The notes beneath the pieces are model-generated. The model ran no database searches and was not told where the DNA came from. It saw nothing but the letters and a program-made list of their open reading frames with translations. Shown one piece after another: positions 1 through 11,469 of a stretch of DNA of 64,000 nt. The position numbers and the translations under genes are program-made. The stretch is from Sisyra terminalis (Eukaryota; Arthropoda; Insecta; Neuroptera; Sisyridae). The DNA is taken from positions 55,069,080 through 55,133,079 of the forward strand of contig OY292276.1 of the NCBI GenBank assembly GCA_958496175.1. Direction: 5' to 3'. Each line of letters opens with the position of its first letter. Position 1 is the stretch's first letter.

Positions 1-345
1 TAATAACAATAGTAATAAAAACATATAAATAATGGCTATATGTGTGGCGCTTATGTGTGTTATAAAATATCATAATATATAAGTATATGAAAAAAAAGAG
101 TGATTTGTGCTCTCCATTGCCAGAAATAGCACTCAGCCAAATCGCCATGGCAACACACGGGGATCTTCACGATCGCGCGGTCCATTGACGTGCGGCAGCA
201 TCCAGAGATCGAGGAAGCGACGACAGACGCTACGCGCCCGGCGCCTTCATACACCTCACATGCCCCTAAAAATCCACACCACCCCCCCGATTCCCGGCGT
301 CCCGTATAACACAACCACACAACAATAAATTTTCAAAGATTTGCT
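1..345. other. GC-richer unassigned block
   Basis: This block, mainly positions 110-310, is clearly richer in G and C than the DNA around it. It contains a CGCCATGGCAAC stretch at about 141-152 and a run of seven C at about 283. Short open frames exist on both strands, but they have low complexity, are proline, arginine or cysteine biased, and resemble no protein I know. It may be a promoter or 5' UTR of a gene outside the window, but nothing seen here proves that. Confidence 0.3.
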
Positions 346-3300
346 TTTTCCTCTTCGTCATCATTTCATTAGTCCCACATTTGTCTCATTTCACTTCTTA
401 AAATTGTTCGGTTATCATATATATATATATATTTTACCTTAATGCCCTTCTGGCCATATTTAAACAACAAAATTCCACGGTGGCCTTGTACGCTTCCGGG
501 AAATCTTCAAATAATAAGGGGACAACAATAGGGAATTGATGGTTTTAAATTAAATGCCACCGTTTATGACAAATGGCTACCTTTTTCTCGGAAATGTAAA
601 TGTTAAGATATACAAATGTAATATAAGTAAAGTACTACTTTTATCAATAAATATTTAATTTAACCCCTAAACCTTCATTTGTTTTCATTTTACTGAAAGC
701 TCGTTTCATTCATCAATACCTAAAGGTGAAGGTCTAATATGGTACAAGCTTTGCTCGAAAGTTCAAATGAACTGCATTGACTTAATAAAGCATAGAAAGC
801 TCTAAAAAGCTCTCTGGAAATTCATTTGGATCAATCTTAAACCAGTGTTTCCTAACCTTTTGTTTGTGCTATTTTTCATATAACCGTTTCTAAAATTGTC
901 ATTTATTTTTATACTAGTAATTGCCCGTTGCATTCGCAACTAAAGGTTTTATCCCAATAAAATGTTTAATTTGAGATAAAATTTTAAATTTAATAATCAA
1001 AGTGTTATTAATACAAAAAAAAGTTTATCTAAAATTATATTAAGAAATAAAATATAAGTGTTTTTTATATCATTTTAATAACAACATTTTAAATAACGTC
1101 ATTTCACTAAATTAGTATAAAAGTTTAATACTTATATAGTACTTATACCAAATAGGCGATTTTAAATTTTGGTTCGTTTTTCAACAATCAAACTTTTAAA
1201 TATCTATTTTTTTATGAACCAATGGTTGTGATCTGGAGTAATTATATATTCGGCTGAAAAAAGCATTAAGGTAGCAATTTTTTGCTATATATTTCACTGT
1301 CAATTCAAATATAAAATCTTCGATACTAACTTTTTTTCGGTATTTAGAACAGTTTGAAAACCAATTATTGTTATTGAAAATAAATAAAATATTCGAATTT
1401 ACTTCCACGCTTTCCACCTATTTCCAACTTTTTTGTATGTACAACGTCCAAATGTGCGAAATCGAATAGTTTTTTGGTCATGTTAACTAACATAAAGAAG
1501 GGCATTATTTTTTTTCGTTTTACATTGCATTTTCAAATATAAGTGCACATTTGTGTCGATGAAATTTGGAAAGTGTTTTCCTTATACGATGCAAATATAT
1601 AATAAGAAAGGGTTTTTGAAAATTTCTCCCCTAAAAGAGTGAAAAACGGTAGCCAAGTTTGTAAGGGATAACGTTTAATAAACAATCGAAATTTCAAATT
1701 TAATAATCAATCAAGCTTCGTTAAAAGCGAAACGTTATTACTGCTTAATATAAAACAAAGTTGATTTATTATTAGAAAGAAAAACTTAGGGTCTGCTTAA
1801 AAATTTAAACTCTGATAAGTAGATATATCTGAAAATGTTAAGTTAAGTTTATAAGTGAGCATTATGTTTTAGGCTTTCTCATGTTGTAAACCTGAAAATC
1901 CGAAATACGTATTCACAAATAAATACATTAATGAGTGAGTACCCTTACCAACGTTTTAAATACGTAAGTTGGGATAACAGAGCGCATGCGTATAGTCTAT
2001 TCTGCACGGACGCACGGCAAGATAGTCAATTTATATATAAGATTTTCAGCTTCAAGTGATGTCTATCATTGGCAAAGTTTTTTAAATCGAGGTAGTCTAT
2101 TTTTTCCTAATAATTCCAGGATTTCAATTCGTCTTGTTACGGTTTTCTTCTGTTTTAAATTCAGTTTTCGTTGGAACAGGCAGCGTTGGAATAAGGAACA
2201 AAGCTTTCGGGTAAAGTGGATATAGTAGGAAACTTTATCCACTTGGATTGTCCTTTATTTTTATCAATTACTCGTTTGGACTTAATAAAACTAATTTGAT
2301 GGAGAGTGTAACCATCCAAAGAAATAATTTTATTGTTAAGCAAAGAAAAAACATTTGCAATCGAAAGCAAGAAGTATAATAAGATATATAACCGTACTAC
2401 GCACAAATTTTCTATACCTTTTCAAGAACCAATTATCCAAAATGGATTCTCAATTAGCCAAAGCTTTTTTTATTGAAAACAAAAATCTAAAGTTTTTACG
2501 ACTAGTGCTAAAAACTCATAACTAAACTCACAGCCAGCTTAAAAAAAGTTCAAAGTGACATGCGCAAAAGCTGCATATATAGATTTATATATATCTAAAA
2601 TCCTTAAAGGTCTGTGACCTCTGTGAACTTAATGCCACTTTGTAGCATTTACGAGCAATAAAATGAATGCCCATTCAACCAAGTGGCTAATTGATCTAGT
2701 TAGTTGCCATAAAAGTTAACCTATTAACTAAGAAAATTTTAAATTTATATTACCCATGGCAAAATAGTACCCCCGATTTTAATCCCATACTAAATATTCT
2801 CAACAATACCTCGTCTAATTGCAACACTCATTGTTAGGCAAACATTTTCTTTAATGTACTCAACATGAGCTATTTGTCCGAAACAATGCCAATAATTTGA
2901 ATGTTTTACCATTAATTTTCTGGAAAATTATACAAAGAGTATGTGGCATAATAGTTCAGTACATGGTGGGTTCTTGAACCAGTAAGTAAACAGGCAATTT
3001 CTCATTCATTTGTTTTTCATTATTCACCTTTTGTTTCAATTAAACGGACAAAACGATTTATAGTAGATATATATTATATAAATTTTCAAGTTGAAATTTG
3101 AAGATTCAACGTGTGTTTTTTTTTTCTTGTTCTTCGATGATATTCAAGGAATTTCAGAGAAAAAATAATCTTTTTTTTATCTCTTCAGCTATTAGACATA
3201 TGGCTATTATACACACATACTATCTCACACGTGTGTAAAGCGAGAAGATGTAAGAGTTGTTTATATGAAAATAGATTTATTTCTTTTTCAATAGTAGAAA

Positions 3301-4255
3301 CCGCATATGATACATAACATTTGTAATGGAAAATGAGCATTCTGTGGTGAGTTTTAAGCGGTCAGCGGGGAGGTAACTGAAACGCAACAGAGAGCACATA
3401 AAAAGAAGTCACTTGACAACTGATCATTACAAAAATGTATCGAACGGATGGAATAATTTCAATAAATTTTGTATTTGAATAATTCCTACTTGATTACGGC
3501 CTCTCCCTCTGTTGGCACAACCGATAAACTAACCAGTAAGAGACCATACGCGAGTGGATCCAGTAACCCTCGAAAATGTATTTTTCAAGATAAAATAACA
3601 TCACAGTAGGTGGTGATATTGACTTTGCAAAATCGCCAACTTGATTATAATTGAGAATTTGGAATTTTCCTATCTCTCTTCCTCGTTCATTATAACTTTT
3701 TCTTTCATTTTTGCTCTCATGTATATTTCAATGAACTTTACTGGTGCTACACAATCACGCACACATATCATCATCATCATCATGATGGGATTTAAGAGGG
3801 AACGGAAGAGAGGAGTTATTGCGAAAATTGGATCGTTTAAACGACTCGCAGCAGCAAAACGGGAATCCACGTGATAGCATTTGAGAAAAAATTGAGTCAT
3901 TAAAACCGTTGCAATTTATATGAAGAGATCGGTGATTGAAGATAATTACATATTTTTTCGATCTATTTAAAGTTTCTTTTGTTTTAAATCGTGCAAATTG
4001 GTTAATCGATTTTCAATTGCTTAATGATTTGTTTTGGGAGTTTTCCATCCACTAAAAACTGCGAAAAACTATTGAAAGAATTGGTTTAACATAGGTGTTA
4101 CCCTATACCGATTACCTATTACCCTATGCCAATAAAATTTTAAAGTGTGAATTTTCCGAAATTTTTTTTTGCCAATCAATGGAAATCGTTCGTAAAGGTT
4201 TGTGAAAAGAACCGTTTCGTTTGTGAGTTTGACAAAATAGTTAGGCAGTAATTAA
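346..4255. other. AT-rich gene-free stretch
   Basis: I see no supportable gene. The stretch has poly-A/T runs, a TA microsatellite near 417-432 and a TCA/ATG run near 3767-3786. A segment at 906-1060 begins ACTAGTAATTGCCCGTTGC. It looks like dispersed repeat ends known in insects, and part of it recurs loosely at about 1690-1790 (the AAATTTAATAATCAA stretch). Small open frames at 1196-1417, 1986-2225 and 3641-3900 have no recognisable domain. Confidence 0.4.
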
Positions 4256-4259
4256 TTAA

Positions 4260-4964
4260 GGATGGACCCCCGTCAGAAAAAAAAAAATTCGATTTTTTTT
4301 TCCATAAATGTCTTCTTATAACATTCAAGAATAACGTTTTAAAAGGATTGGAATAGCTGACTAATATATTTTCAGTGATAAAAATTGAATAAATTAATAA
4401 TAACAAAAAAAAATATCTTAAAAAACTTTAAATGCGTTTTTCTCGAAATCAACTTTTTAAAACTGGGAGACAAGATTTCTCAGAAACTATCCGACGGATT
4501 GACTTGAAACTGGAGAGTGTTATAGTCCAACACGTCTTCTTGGTACTGAACCTCTGAAATTGGTCAAACCTCCCCCCTCAAAGTGGGAGAGGGGGGAAAG
4601 GTCCAAAAAAAGGTCGTTTTTTTAACTTTTTTTTCAAAGTCGCGCCATTTTGTGAATTTTCAACTTTTTTCGGATTTTCGAGGTTCAGTACCAAGAAGAC
4701 GCATTACCAAAACCTACATTCTTTGGAAAATCATGATCCGACTTCCGGTTTCCGAGAAAACTTGTCTCCCGTTTGCCTCCTCATTTTTGAGGACCCTTTT
4801 TCAAAGCGCTGTAAAAAGGGGAGGGGGGACATATCGGGGCCAATAAAAAAAAATAGTTCAAAACTTTAACTTTTACATGCCGAAGACCGTTTTTTAATAT
4901 CTCTAAAAAAAAATGGCAGCAGTTTTAAAAGTCATTTTTTTAACGTTCTGACGGTGATCCACCT
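4260..4964. mobile_element. TTAA-flanked inverted-repeat DNA element (Kolobok-like MITE)
   Basis: A 705-bp element lies between TTAA at 4256-4259 and TTAA at 4965-4968. The left end reads GGATGGACCCCCGTCAGAA and the right end, reverse complemented, AGGTGGATCACCGTCAGAA. The interior arms also pair imperfectly: the phrase around 4538-4556 (CTTCTTGGTACTGAACCTC) recurs inverted at 4681-4700. No transposase is present. A TTAA target with purine-rich termini fits Kolobok-type transposons better than piggyBac, whose ends begin with C, but the superfamily is an inference. The open frame at 4583-4846 lies inside the element and is not a gene. Confidence 0.7.
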
Positions 4965-5099
4965 TTAATAAAAAAATAAATAATTAATTAGTCGTTGACA
5001 TAGTAAAATGTTAAGAAAATAAAGTTTTAAGCAACATACAACAACAAAAATGGGGGAAAATTTAGGAAACGGTTAGTTAAAACTAAAACTAAAAAAAAA

Positions 5100-5910
5100 G
5101 TCAAAAAAAACTTAACAGAACTCCCCCCCTTCGGAAAAAAAAAATGGAAAAAAAGGCAATTATGAAATTAATATCCTGGTTGCTCTCATCCATGGTGTGG
5201 TAAATAATTAATAATTTTCTTGGGAACTTGGACTCAAATAATAAGATGTTAAATTTTCAAATCATCTCAATACCAATCATCAATACCATCAATACCAACG
5301 AAACGTTGAGATGATTTGAAAATTTAACATCTTATTATTTGGGTCCAAGTTCCCAAGAACATTATTAATTATGAAATTAATTTTTTTCCTCGAATTATAT
5401 TTTCCCAAAATTTTCAAAACTAGCAAAAATCTAAACAATAGTGAACAGGCTTTTTACTTATACATTTTCATCGTTAGTGAAAAACAATTTTTCTCAGAAA
5501 AAATTTTTTTTTCCTCAAAAAACACTGTGTTATTTGGAATATTTATATTCAAACATTTTTTGTGGGAAAACTAGATTTTCACAAACGATAAAAATTTATA
5601 TAATATTGTATTGATTTTTACTAGTTTGGAAAAGTTTACTGAATCAGAAAGAAATATAAAATATTTTCCAAATTTTACAAAACACTAAATGTTCTACTTC
5701 GTATGTTTTTTCAAAAATTTTTTGTGAGAAAATCTGGTTTTCACAAACGATAAAAAAATTTGGTAAAAAAACGTGAATAATTATGTTTCAATTTTTATTG
5801 TTTTGGAAAATTTTGGTAAAATATAACTTGACGAAAGAAACTAATTTCATAATTGGCTTTTTTTCCCATTTTCTCGAAAGGGGGGGAGGTTCTGTTTAGT
5901 TTTCATTCAC
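5100..5910. mobile_element. Long inverted-repeat element split by a foldback insertion
   Basis: The left arm (about 5105-5172, resuming at 5382-5600) pairs with the right arm (about 5610-5908). Landmarks are ACTTAACAGAACTCCCCCCC on the left against GGGGGGAGGTTCTGTTTAGT on the right, then GGCAATTATGAAATTAAT against the inverted ATAATTGGC region at 5850-5858. Cutting out the insertion at 5173-5370 restores arm continuity, so this element is older than its insert. No coding remnant is visible and the superfamily is unknown. Confidence 0.6.
5173..5370. mobile_element. Small foldback element, degenerate hammerhead-type (same family as 10829-11214)
   Basis: The 198-bp element is flanked by an 11-bp target duplication ATGAAATTAAT at 5162-5172 and 5371-5381. 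Its first 33 bases (5173-5205, starting ATCCTGGTTGCTCTCATCC) are a one-sided extension absent from the other end. Two inverted arms follow. The right arm keeps CCAACGAAACGTTGAGATGA (about 5297-5316), the 3' half of the hammerhead-like motif. The left arm has lost it. Sequence and layout match the element at 10829-11214, so both are copies of one family. There is no coding capacity. Confidence 0.75.
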
Positions 5911-5929
5911 TTTTTTTGTAATTCGAAAA

Positions 5930-7020
5930 GAATTTCGAGGAACCGTAAAAAGCAGAGGAATTCAGACATATTTTAGAAAACAAAATGTAGGCAATTTAAT
6001 GATTTGGGATAATAGTTCACCAGGATTTAATTCAAGGATTAATCTACAATGATCGAGTTGGTATTACAAAAATTTGCTTTCTTAGGATAGGCGCCAATTG
6101 TCAGATAAAGCTTTTCCGCTGAATGTTATTCACAAACTACTGAAATTTCAACTTACAAAAATTAAAATAGGGTGACCCTGCGGTCACCCAACTATCCTAT
6201 GATATATGATAATGATATATCGAAGCAATTGAATGCTAAGATTGACGAAAGATTTGCTGAAAATAAGTTATAAACGTCGCCAACGTTGGCCATTAAGACT
6301 GCACTTTTTTTTCCGCCACTCTAAATACGTGTAAATTTCGTTACGGCCATCTGAACGCTCGTAAAATACTCTCATATGACGGTCGCCCATTTATTTATGC
6401 CTCGTACTGTATATATATAATACTTTATTACGACTAAGTATTTTTAACTATGCGTAAATCGCGACTTTGCGCGATTTATCGTCACTGACTTTCTGTCTGG
6501 CTTTACTCGATATTTACTCATACACATCTAACGAAATGCCGTGCATCAGAAACGAAAAACTTTTTCTTTCTATTTCTCGGAAAACGTGGGCAGATTTTTA
6601 CCGTAAATATTGGCTTTTATGTGCCAAAATATTTGCAAAAAAACTACTACAACCCAAACACATATACCAACATACAAACATCGCACACGATGGATGTGCA
6701 AATACGTTCAAAACAACATTGAAAATGAAACAAAAAGAAAATCGTTGAAGAGGAAAAAGAGAGGATAATTGGTAACGTTTACTTAACACGACGGAAATAG
6801 ATTTGAATTTTTTCATCAACTCGATCGTCTATTTTTTTCATTGAGTTTTTTTCTTGTTTTATTTTAAAAACAAATGATTATTGTCACGTTCACCTTCTTT
6901 TTTTTTTTTGGATTCTCATCTATTCTTGATCTAAAGCTTACTTTATAAATAAAAAGCTCGGAAGAATAAATCGATGACTAATTTTAAAATTGTCTTTCCA
7001 TTTGGTACTTAAATATTATA
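5930..7020. other. Gene-free stretch with a small perfect hairpin
   Basis: I see no gene. A GGGTGACC-ctgc-GGTCACCC hairpin lies at 6171-6190, probably a remnant of a small inverted-repeat element. The frames at 6467-6819 overlap on opposite strands and show no domain. Confidence 0.4.
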
Positions 7021-7028
7021 GTATGGGA

Positions 7029-7804
7029 CTAGCCAAAGAGGTTGAATGATTATAGTGAACGTGCTCCATAAACCCCATGTTAAACTTAAACTTTCATTTC
7101 CCTTCAATTTTCCAAGTGATCGTACCCCTTCCACAGCATATTTGTACAAAATTGTTCTAATTGTTTTAACCAAAAGAGGAGAGAATATGGTAGCTATACA
7201 ATATATAAGATATATTGCAGTCCAGTTTATGTAGTATAATTTAATATAATAATATATAAAAATCATACCACAAACATAAATTTGAACAGAAGTTCAAACA
7301 AAAATATTCGTGATACGTATTTCGATTGCCAAGCAATCTTTCTCAGTGGTCATCAAGTAGTTTGGATCACTCTGTAACTGCTTTATGATGATTCATCATG
7401 ATGATTCATTTGTGAATCATCACAAAGCAGTTACGGAGTGATCCAAATTACTTGATGACCACTGAGGAAGATTGCTTGGCAATCAAAATACGTATCTGGG
7501 CAATACGTCACGAATATTTTTGTTTGAACTTCTGTTCAAATTTATGTTTGTGGTATGATTTTTATATATTATTATATTAAATTATACTACATAAACTGGA
7601 CTGCAATATATCTTACATATTGTATACACAGTATAACTGTTCAAAGTCAGCGAAAAAATCTTATTTTGAGGAGAGAATATATTTTGTACAAATATGCTGT
7701 GGAAGGGGTACGATCACTTGAAAAATTAAGGGGAAATGAAAGTTTAAGTTTAACATTGAATTTATGGAGCACGTTCACTATGATCATTCAACCTCTTTGG
7801 CTAG
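7029..7804. mobile_element. 776-bp near-palindromic foldback with hammerhead-like motifs
   Basis: From CTAGCCAAAGAGG at 7029 to its complement ending at 7804, the two halves are inverted copies meeting near 7400. Each arm carries the hammerhead-like motif. The right arm at 7459-7499 has CCA, CTGAGGA, an extra A, stem GATTGC/GCAATC around a TTG loop, AAAA in place of GAAA, ATACGTAT, C, then TGG pairing with the first CCA. The left arm (minus strand, about 7312-7350) keeps an intact GAAA. The inner stems include GTAACTGCTTTATGATGATT and its inverted partner. Mirror-image open frames at 7009-7266 (minus) and 7555-7926 (plus) come from the palindrome and are probably not genes. I found no clear target duplication. 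Confidence 0.7.
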
Positions 7805-9124
7805 CAGACGATTTTATTACTTATCACGAAATTTATTTTAAACTACTGTTTCCTACTAATTTTTTTTTCAATAAGTACTATTTTAATTTGAATAATAATT
7901 ACCCAAAAACATTGTTACATTATTAAATACGCTTAAGTAGGATAGTAAATATAATTATTGCAGCATTTTAGTGTTATATCCCGTGAACCAGTTGACCTAA
8001 GGAAGCTAGGGTACGACGCTCAGTACGACACGTATGTACTTTAATTCCTGTATCTCCTAAACTATTGCAGATCCCATTATGAAACTTCCGGTGTATCATT
8101 AGTGTACTTTAGACTATATTTTGAAATAGAAAAATCAAAAATCAAAATGGTCGAAGATACTAAAATTTTGATTTGAAAAGTTTACTTCCGGTTTTGTATA
8201 TTAAAAAAAATTAAAATGTCAAGTTTTATTTTTTATTTAGAAAGAACAGTTAATTTTCTATTTACACCGCCATATTTAATATTTAAAAAAAAAATAATTC
8301 GAAATTTTTTTTTTCAAAAAATACGAATTTCAAAATCGACAATTCTTTAGAAGCGTATAGCTTGACAAATAATCATCATTCGAAAAAAATATTTTGTATC
8401 GACATTCACACTTACTAGAAGTACAAGTATGCCAAAAATGAACAAATTTCAGAACATCACTTTTTTTTCGTTGTCCGCTTCACGTGAAATGCCCCATATA
8501 CCAAACTGATGAAAAACAAGTGTTGACAAAGCAAATAGTTACGATAGTCAAAGCCTAGGCTTTTCACTCCTCATTCTCCAAATGTGTGTTAATCGAAAAT
8601 TCCAACTAAAAATAAACAACTATTTTCGGTCATTTCCTTTCAAATCACTTGATTAAAGTGGGCATTGACAAAAGTGGTAGCCAATTTATGTGCACGGGAG
8701 TTATCATATTTATCCACAACCGCCAGGAATATTAATTAGAAATAAACCGGTGCCAAAATAATTACCGTTAATTGGAGCACGAAAATCAAAATTAATCAAA
8801 CACGCCTTAAACACTCGACTCGAAATTTGAGCCGAAAGATGTCGAGAGATGCAAAATTACCGGGCGCAAAAATAAATGAGGAAGATCGATTGATCTTTGC
8901 CCATTATTATAACATCAGCTCAATGATTGATGATGTCATTTATTATGATCTGACCTTACTCAACAGTAAATCTTTGATTTTTTTCTCGGTAACTTTCATT
9001 TAACCTTTCGTGTGTCTTAATAGTTTCCTACTATCATTTGTAAAACGTACTACCTTCGTAAAGTACTTAGCATTGAGCGTCTTTTTTTTTGTGAATTTCA
9101 TTTGTTTCACTTCGATTGTTTAAT
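7805..9124. other. Gene-free stretch
   Basis: I see no gene. The part at 7975-8270 (around GAAACTTCCGGTGTATCATT) resembles degraded interspersed repeat, but I could not find its ends or a second copy here. Confidence 0.35.
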
Positions 9125-9870
9125 TGTTGAAAATGGAAAACAAGTTGTAGTGCAATTTAATGTTAAAATTCATAATTTCAAAGGTTTACGTATAATAATT
9201 TAACTAGAGGTGTAATTTTCCGCATGGCGGAAAACTCCTATTTGAGAATCACCTCAGATAGGAACCAGGAGAAAAAATTTGTTTATTTAGTTACACTATG
9301 TGCCGAGTACTTACGGCAGAGTTTCCCAAAGGAGATTTCATTGAACTTTGGGGTCCCATGAAATGTTTTTCGCAGCAGTTATTGCAGTTTAATTGAAAAA
9401 TAAATAAGAAAATTTTTGAAGTTCAGTTGTATATGCAAGTATGAACAAAATATTGCCCAAGGATCAACTTTAAATAGAAATAGTCTTACATATAAATTTT
9501 AAATTTTCAAAATAACTTTAAAATCAATTCACCAATTTATTGGTTACAATTGAATTTCTAAGTATAAATTAACAATTAAAAGAGGAATACATGATTAAAT
9601 AGCACAATTTTAATGTGCAATAAAGAAATGATAGACAATTAAAACTTAGTTCCTTTTTTTTGTTGGTAACTTGTTGAAAATGGAAAACAAGTTTTAGTGA
9701 AAATTTTTCAAGATAAATCAATTTTATCTTTTGAGGTTTAATGATGAAAATCATAATTGAAAAGTAAGAAGACAATTCAGGTTGTTTAAGATCGGTTTTT
9801 TATTTAATATTTTTTAATATTAGAATTAGCTACGTTTCGTTTCAAATTTTTTATATTATCTATATTATAT

Positions 9871-10337
9871 TGTAACAGAAAGAGACAAAGTCTGCCTCTC
9901 TCTTTGTGCCATGCCGGCACGCGATGAGCTGAGTGACTTCTATCTCTCTCCCACCAATGCGAATGTACATAAAGATTGTTCTGGAAACATCTAGTAGGTG
10001 GTGGAATGTTGGCGAACAATGGAGTACATTCTAGAATGTTGAGTTGCGGGTATATAAGTCGCTCAGCTCAAGCCCAGGGAGAGTTCTGTATCAGAGTTCT
10101 GTATAGAAATTCATTTTGTGAATTTCCGTTACAACAAAGCGATTTTTATTGGGATTTCGATTTAAAAGTGGTTATTGTCATTTAAGTGATTGTTTTGACA
10201 AGTGTGATTGGGTAATAAAAAGTGTATACAAGTGTAATAAAAAAAGTGATTATTAAGTGTGAAAGTGATTATTTATTTCCAAAAGAAATTAAAATAACTA
10301 ACGTAATCCCAATACAGTTTTGAGACGTCACGTTACA
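9871..10337 (+). mobile_element. Solo LTR of an LTR retrotransposon (Ty3/gypsy-like by target size)
   Basis: The 467-bp block begins TGTAAC and ends GTTACA, the usual inverted LTR termini. It is flanked by the 4-bp repeat ATAT at 9867-9870 and 10338-10341. It contains a TATA box (TATATAAG, 10051-10058), heat-shock-element-like blocks upstream and an A-rich stretch downstream. No internal gag or pol sequence remains, so this is a solo LTR left by recombination. Four-base duplications are typical of many gypsy-type elements, but BEL/Pao cannot be excluded. It lies inside a foldback, which lies inside a tandem duplication copy. Confidence 0.8.
9884..10058 (+). promoter_or_regulatory. LTR promoter with HSE-like repeats, GAGA-like tracts and TATA box
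   Basis: The TATA box is at 10051-10058. Upstream are alternating 5-bp units like those bound by heat-shock factor: TTC-tg-GAA-ac-ATC at 9979-9991, GAA-tg-TTG-gc-GAA at 10004-10016, and TTC-ta-GAA-tg-TTG at 10029-10041. CT-rich tracts at about 9897-9904 and 9942-9950 resemble GAGA-factor sites. This layout resembles heat-shock promoters. Stress induction is an inference, since each HSE carries one imperfect unit. Confidence 0.5.
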
Positions 10338-10828
10338 ATATGTATATTACTACAGTTTTAAAATTTATGTATGATTGACATATTTTGTAATTATTTTAAT
10401 TTGTTTATAGAAGCCTGATGAAGTTACGATACGTAACAAAACGTAGCTAATTTGAATATTAAAAAATATTAAATAAAAAACCGATCTTAAACAACCTGAA
10501 TTGTCTTCTTATTTAATAAAACTTGAGATCTGAATTTTATCATCTATAATTGAAAAGGTTTACTTATATTATTTAATATTATATTAAAAACCACACATAT
10601 TTTTTTTCAGATTTGTCAGACAACAGGTGTAATTTTTTGCATAGCGGAAAACTCCTATTGGGAAATCACCTCAGATAGGAACCAGGAAAAAAGGTTTGTT
10701 TATTTAGTTACACTATGTGCCGCAGTACTTACGGCAGAGTTTCCTAAAGGAGATTCCATGGAACTTTCGGGTCCCATGAAAAGTTTTTCACAGCAGTTAT
10801 AGCAGTTTAATTGAAAATAAATAAGAAA

Positions 10829-11214
10829 TTCCTGGTTGCTCTCATCCATGGTGTGGTAAATAATTAATAATGTTCTTGGGAACTTGGATTTAAATAATAA
10901 GACGTTATTTTTCAAATTATCTCAACGTTTCGTTGGTATTTATTTCCAACTTTTCAGGAGAACTAAAACATAATAACAATGGATGTTGTTTAAGGCCAAA
11001 TTACACAAATTAATTTTAGACTGAACAACGAAAATTAATTTGTGTAATTTGGCTTTAAACAACATTATAAACAACATTTTAACAACGTTATTATGTTTTA
11101 GTTTTCCTGAAGAAGTTGGAAATAAATACCAACGAAACGTTGAGATAATGAAAATAACGTCTGAAAAAGAACGTATTTTTATTTAAATCCAAGTTCTCAT
11201 GAACATTATTAATT
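10829..11214. mobile_element. Hammerhead-type foldback element with one-sided extension
   Basis: The 386-bp element has a 10-bp target duplication AAATAAGAAA at 10819-10828 and 11215-11224. Copy A of the host duplication lacks the insertion. The first 33 bases (10829-10861) form a one-sided extension nearly identical to that of 5173-5370. In the right arm (11104-11144) the motif is CTGAAGA, extra A, stem GTTGG/CCAAC, GAA, ACGT, T, GAG. In the left arm (minus strand, 10920-10961) stem I is TCTC/GAGA, but one core base is missing. A second inverted repeat (AATTACACAAATTAATTTT region) fills the centre near 11000-11060. There is no coding capacity. Confidence 0.8.
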
Positions 11215-11469
11215 AAATAAGAAAGTTTTTGAGGTTCAGTCGTTTATGTAAGTATGAACTAAATATTGGCCAAGGATTAACTTTGAAAAGAAATAGAGTT
11301 TTACACCAATATAAATTTTAAATCAATTTACCAATAAATTGGTGACAATTATTTTTCTAAGTATAAATTAACAATTAAAAGAGGAATACATTATTAAACA
11401 TCACAATTTTTATGTGCAATAAAGAAATGATGCACAATTAAAACTAAGTTCAAATATTTTTGGTAACTA

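Larger units (their letters stand above)
9765..10545. mobile_element. Hammerhead-type foldback element containing a solo LTR
   Basis: The element is bounded by a 12-bp target duplication ATAATTGAAAAG at 9753-9764 and 10546-10557. Copy A of the surrounding duplication shows the corresponding unfilled site. The arms at 9765-9835 and 10441-10511 are nearly perfect inverted repeats, starting TAAGAAGACAATTCAGG. A 34-base one-sided extension (10512-10545) follows the right arm. The right arm carries the hammerhead-like motif at 10412-10448: AGC, CTGATGA, extra A, stem GTTACG/CGTAAC, AAA, ACGT, A, then GCT pairing with AGC. The G of GAAA is replaced by A. The left arm keeps only the outer part. The 467-bp core is a separate LTR insertion. 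Confidence 0.75.
9125..11467. repeat. Tandem duplication (about 545-bp unit), second copy carrying two nested insertions
   Basis: Copy A spans about 9125-9669. Copy B spans about 9670-11467. Both begin GTTGAAAATGGAAAACAAG and share GGCGGAAAACTCCTAT or a one-base variant, CACCTCAGATAGGAACCAGG, TTTAGTTACACTATGTGCCG and the tail ACAATTAAAACTWAGTTC. Copy B is longer because it holds the foldbacks at 9765-10545 and 10829-11214. Copy A provides the empty-site sequence that confirms both insertions. The unit encodes nothing I recognise. Confidence 0.75.

Noticed and set aside
138..155. RFX X-box at CGCCATGGCAAC
   Set aside because: One half-site matches well but the other does not, and there is no gene nearby to regulate.
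9871..10337. A captured hsp70-type promoter and 5' UTR inside a foldback
   Set aside because: HSE-like sites, TATA box and A-rich leader first suggested this. The block has TGTAAC/GTTACA ends and a 4-bp ATAT duplication and is followed by no hsp coding sequence, so a solo LTR explains it better.
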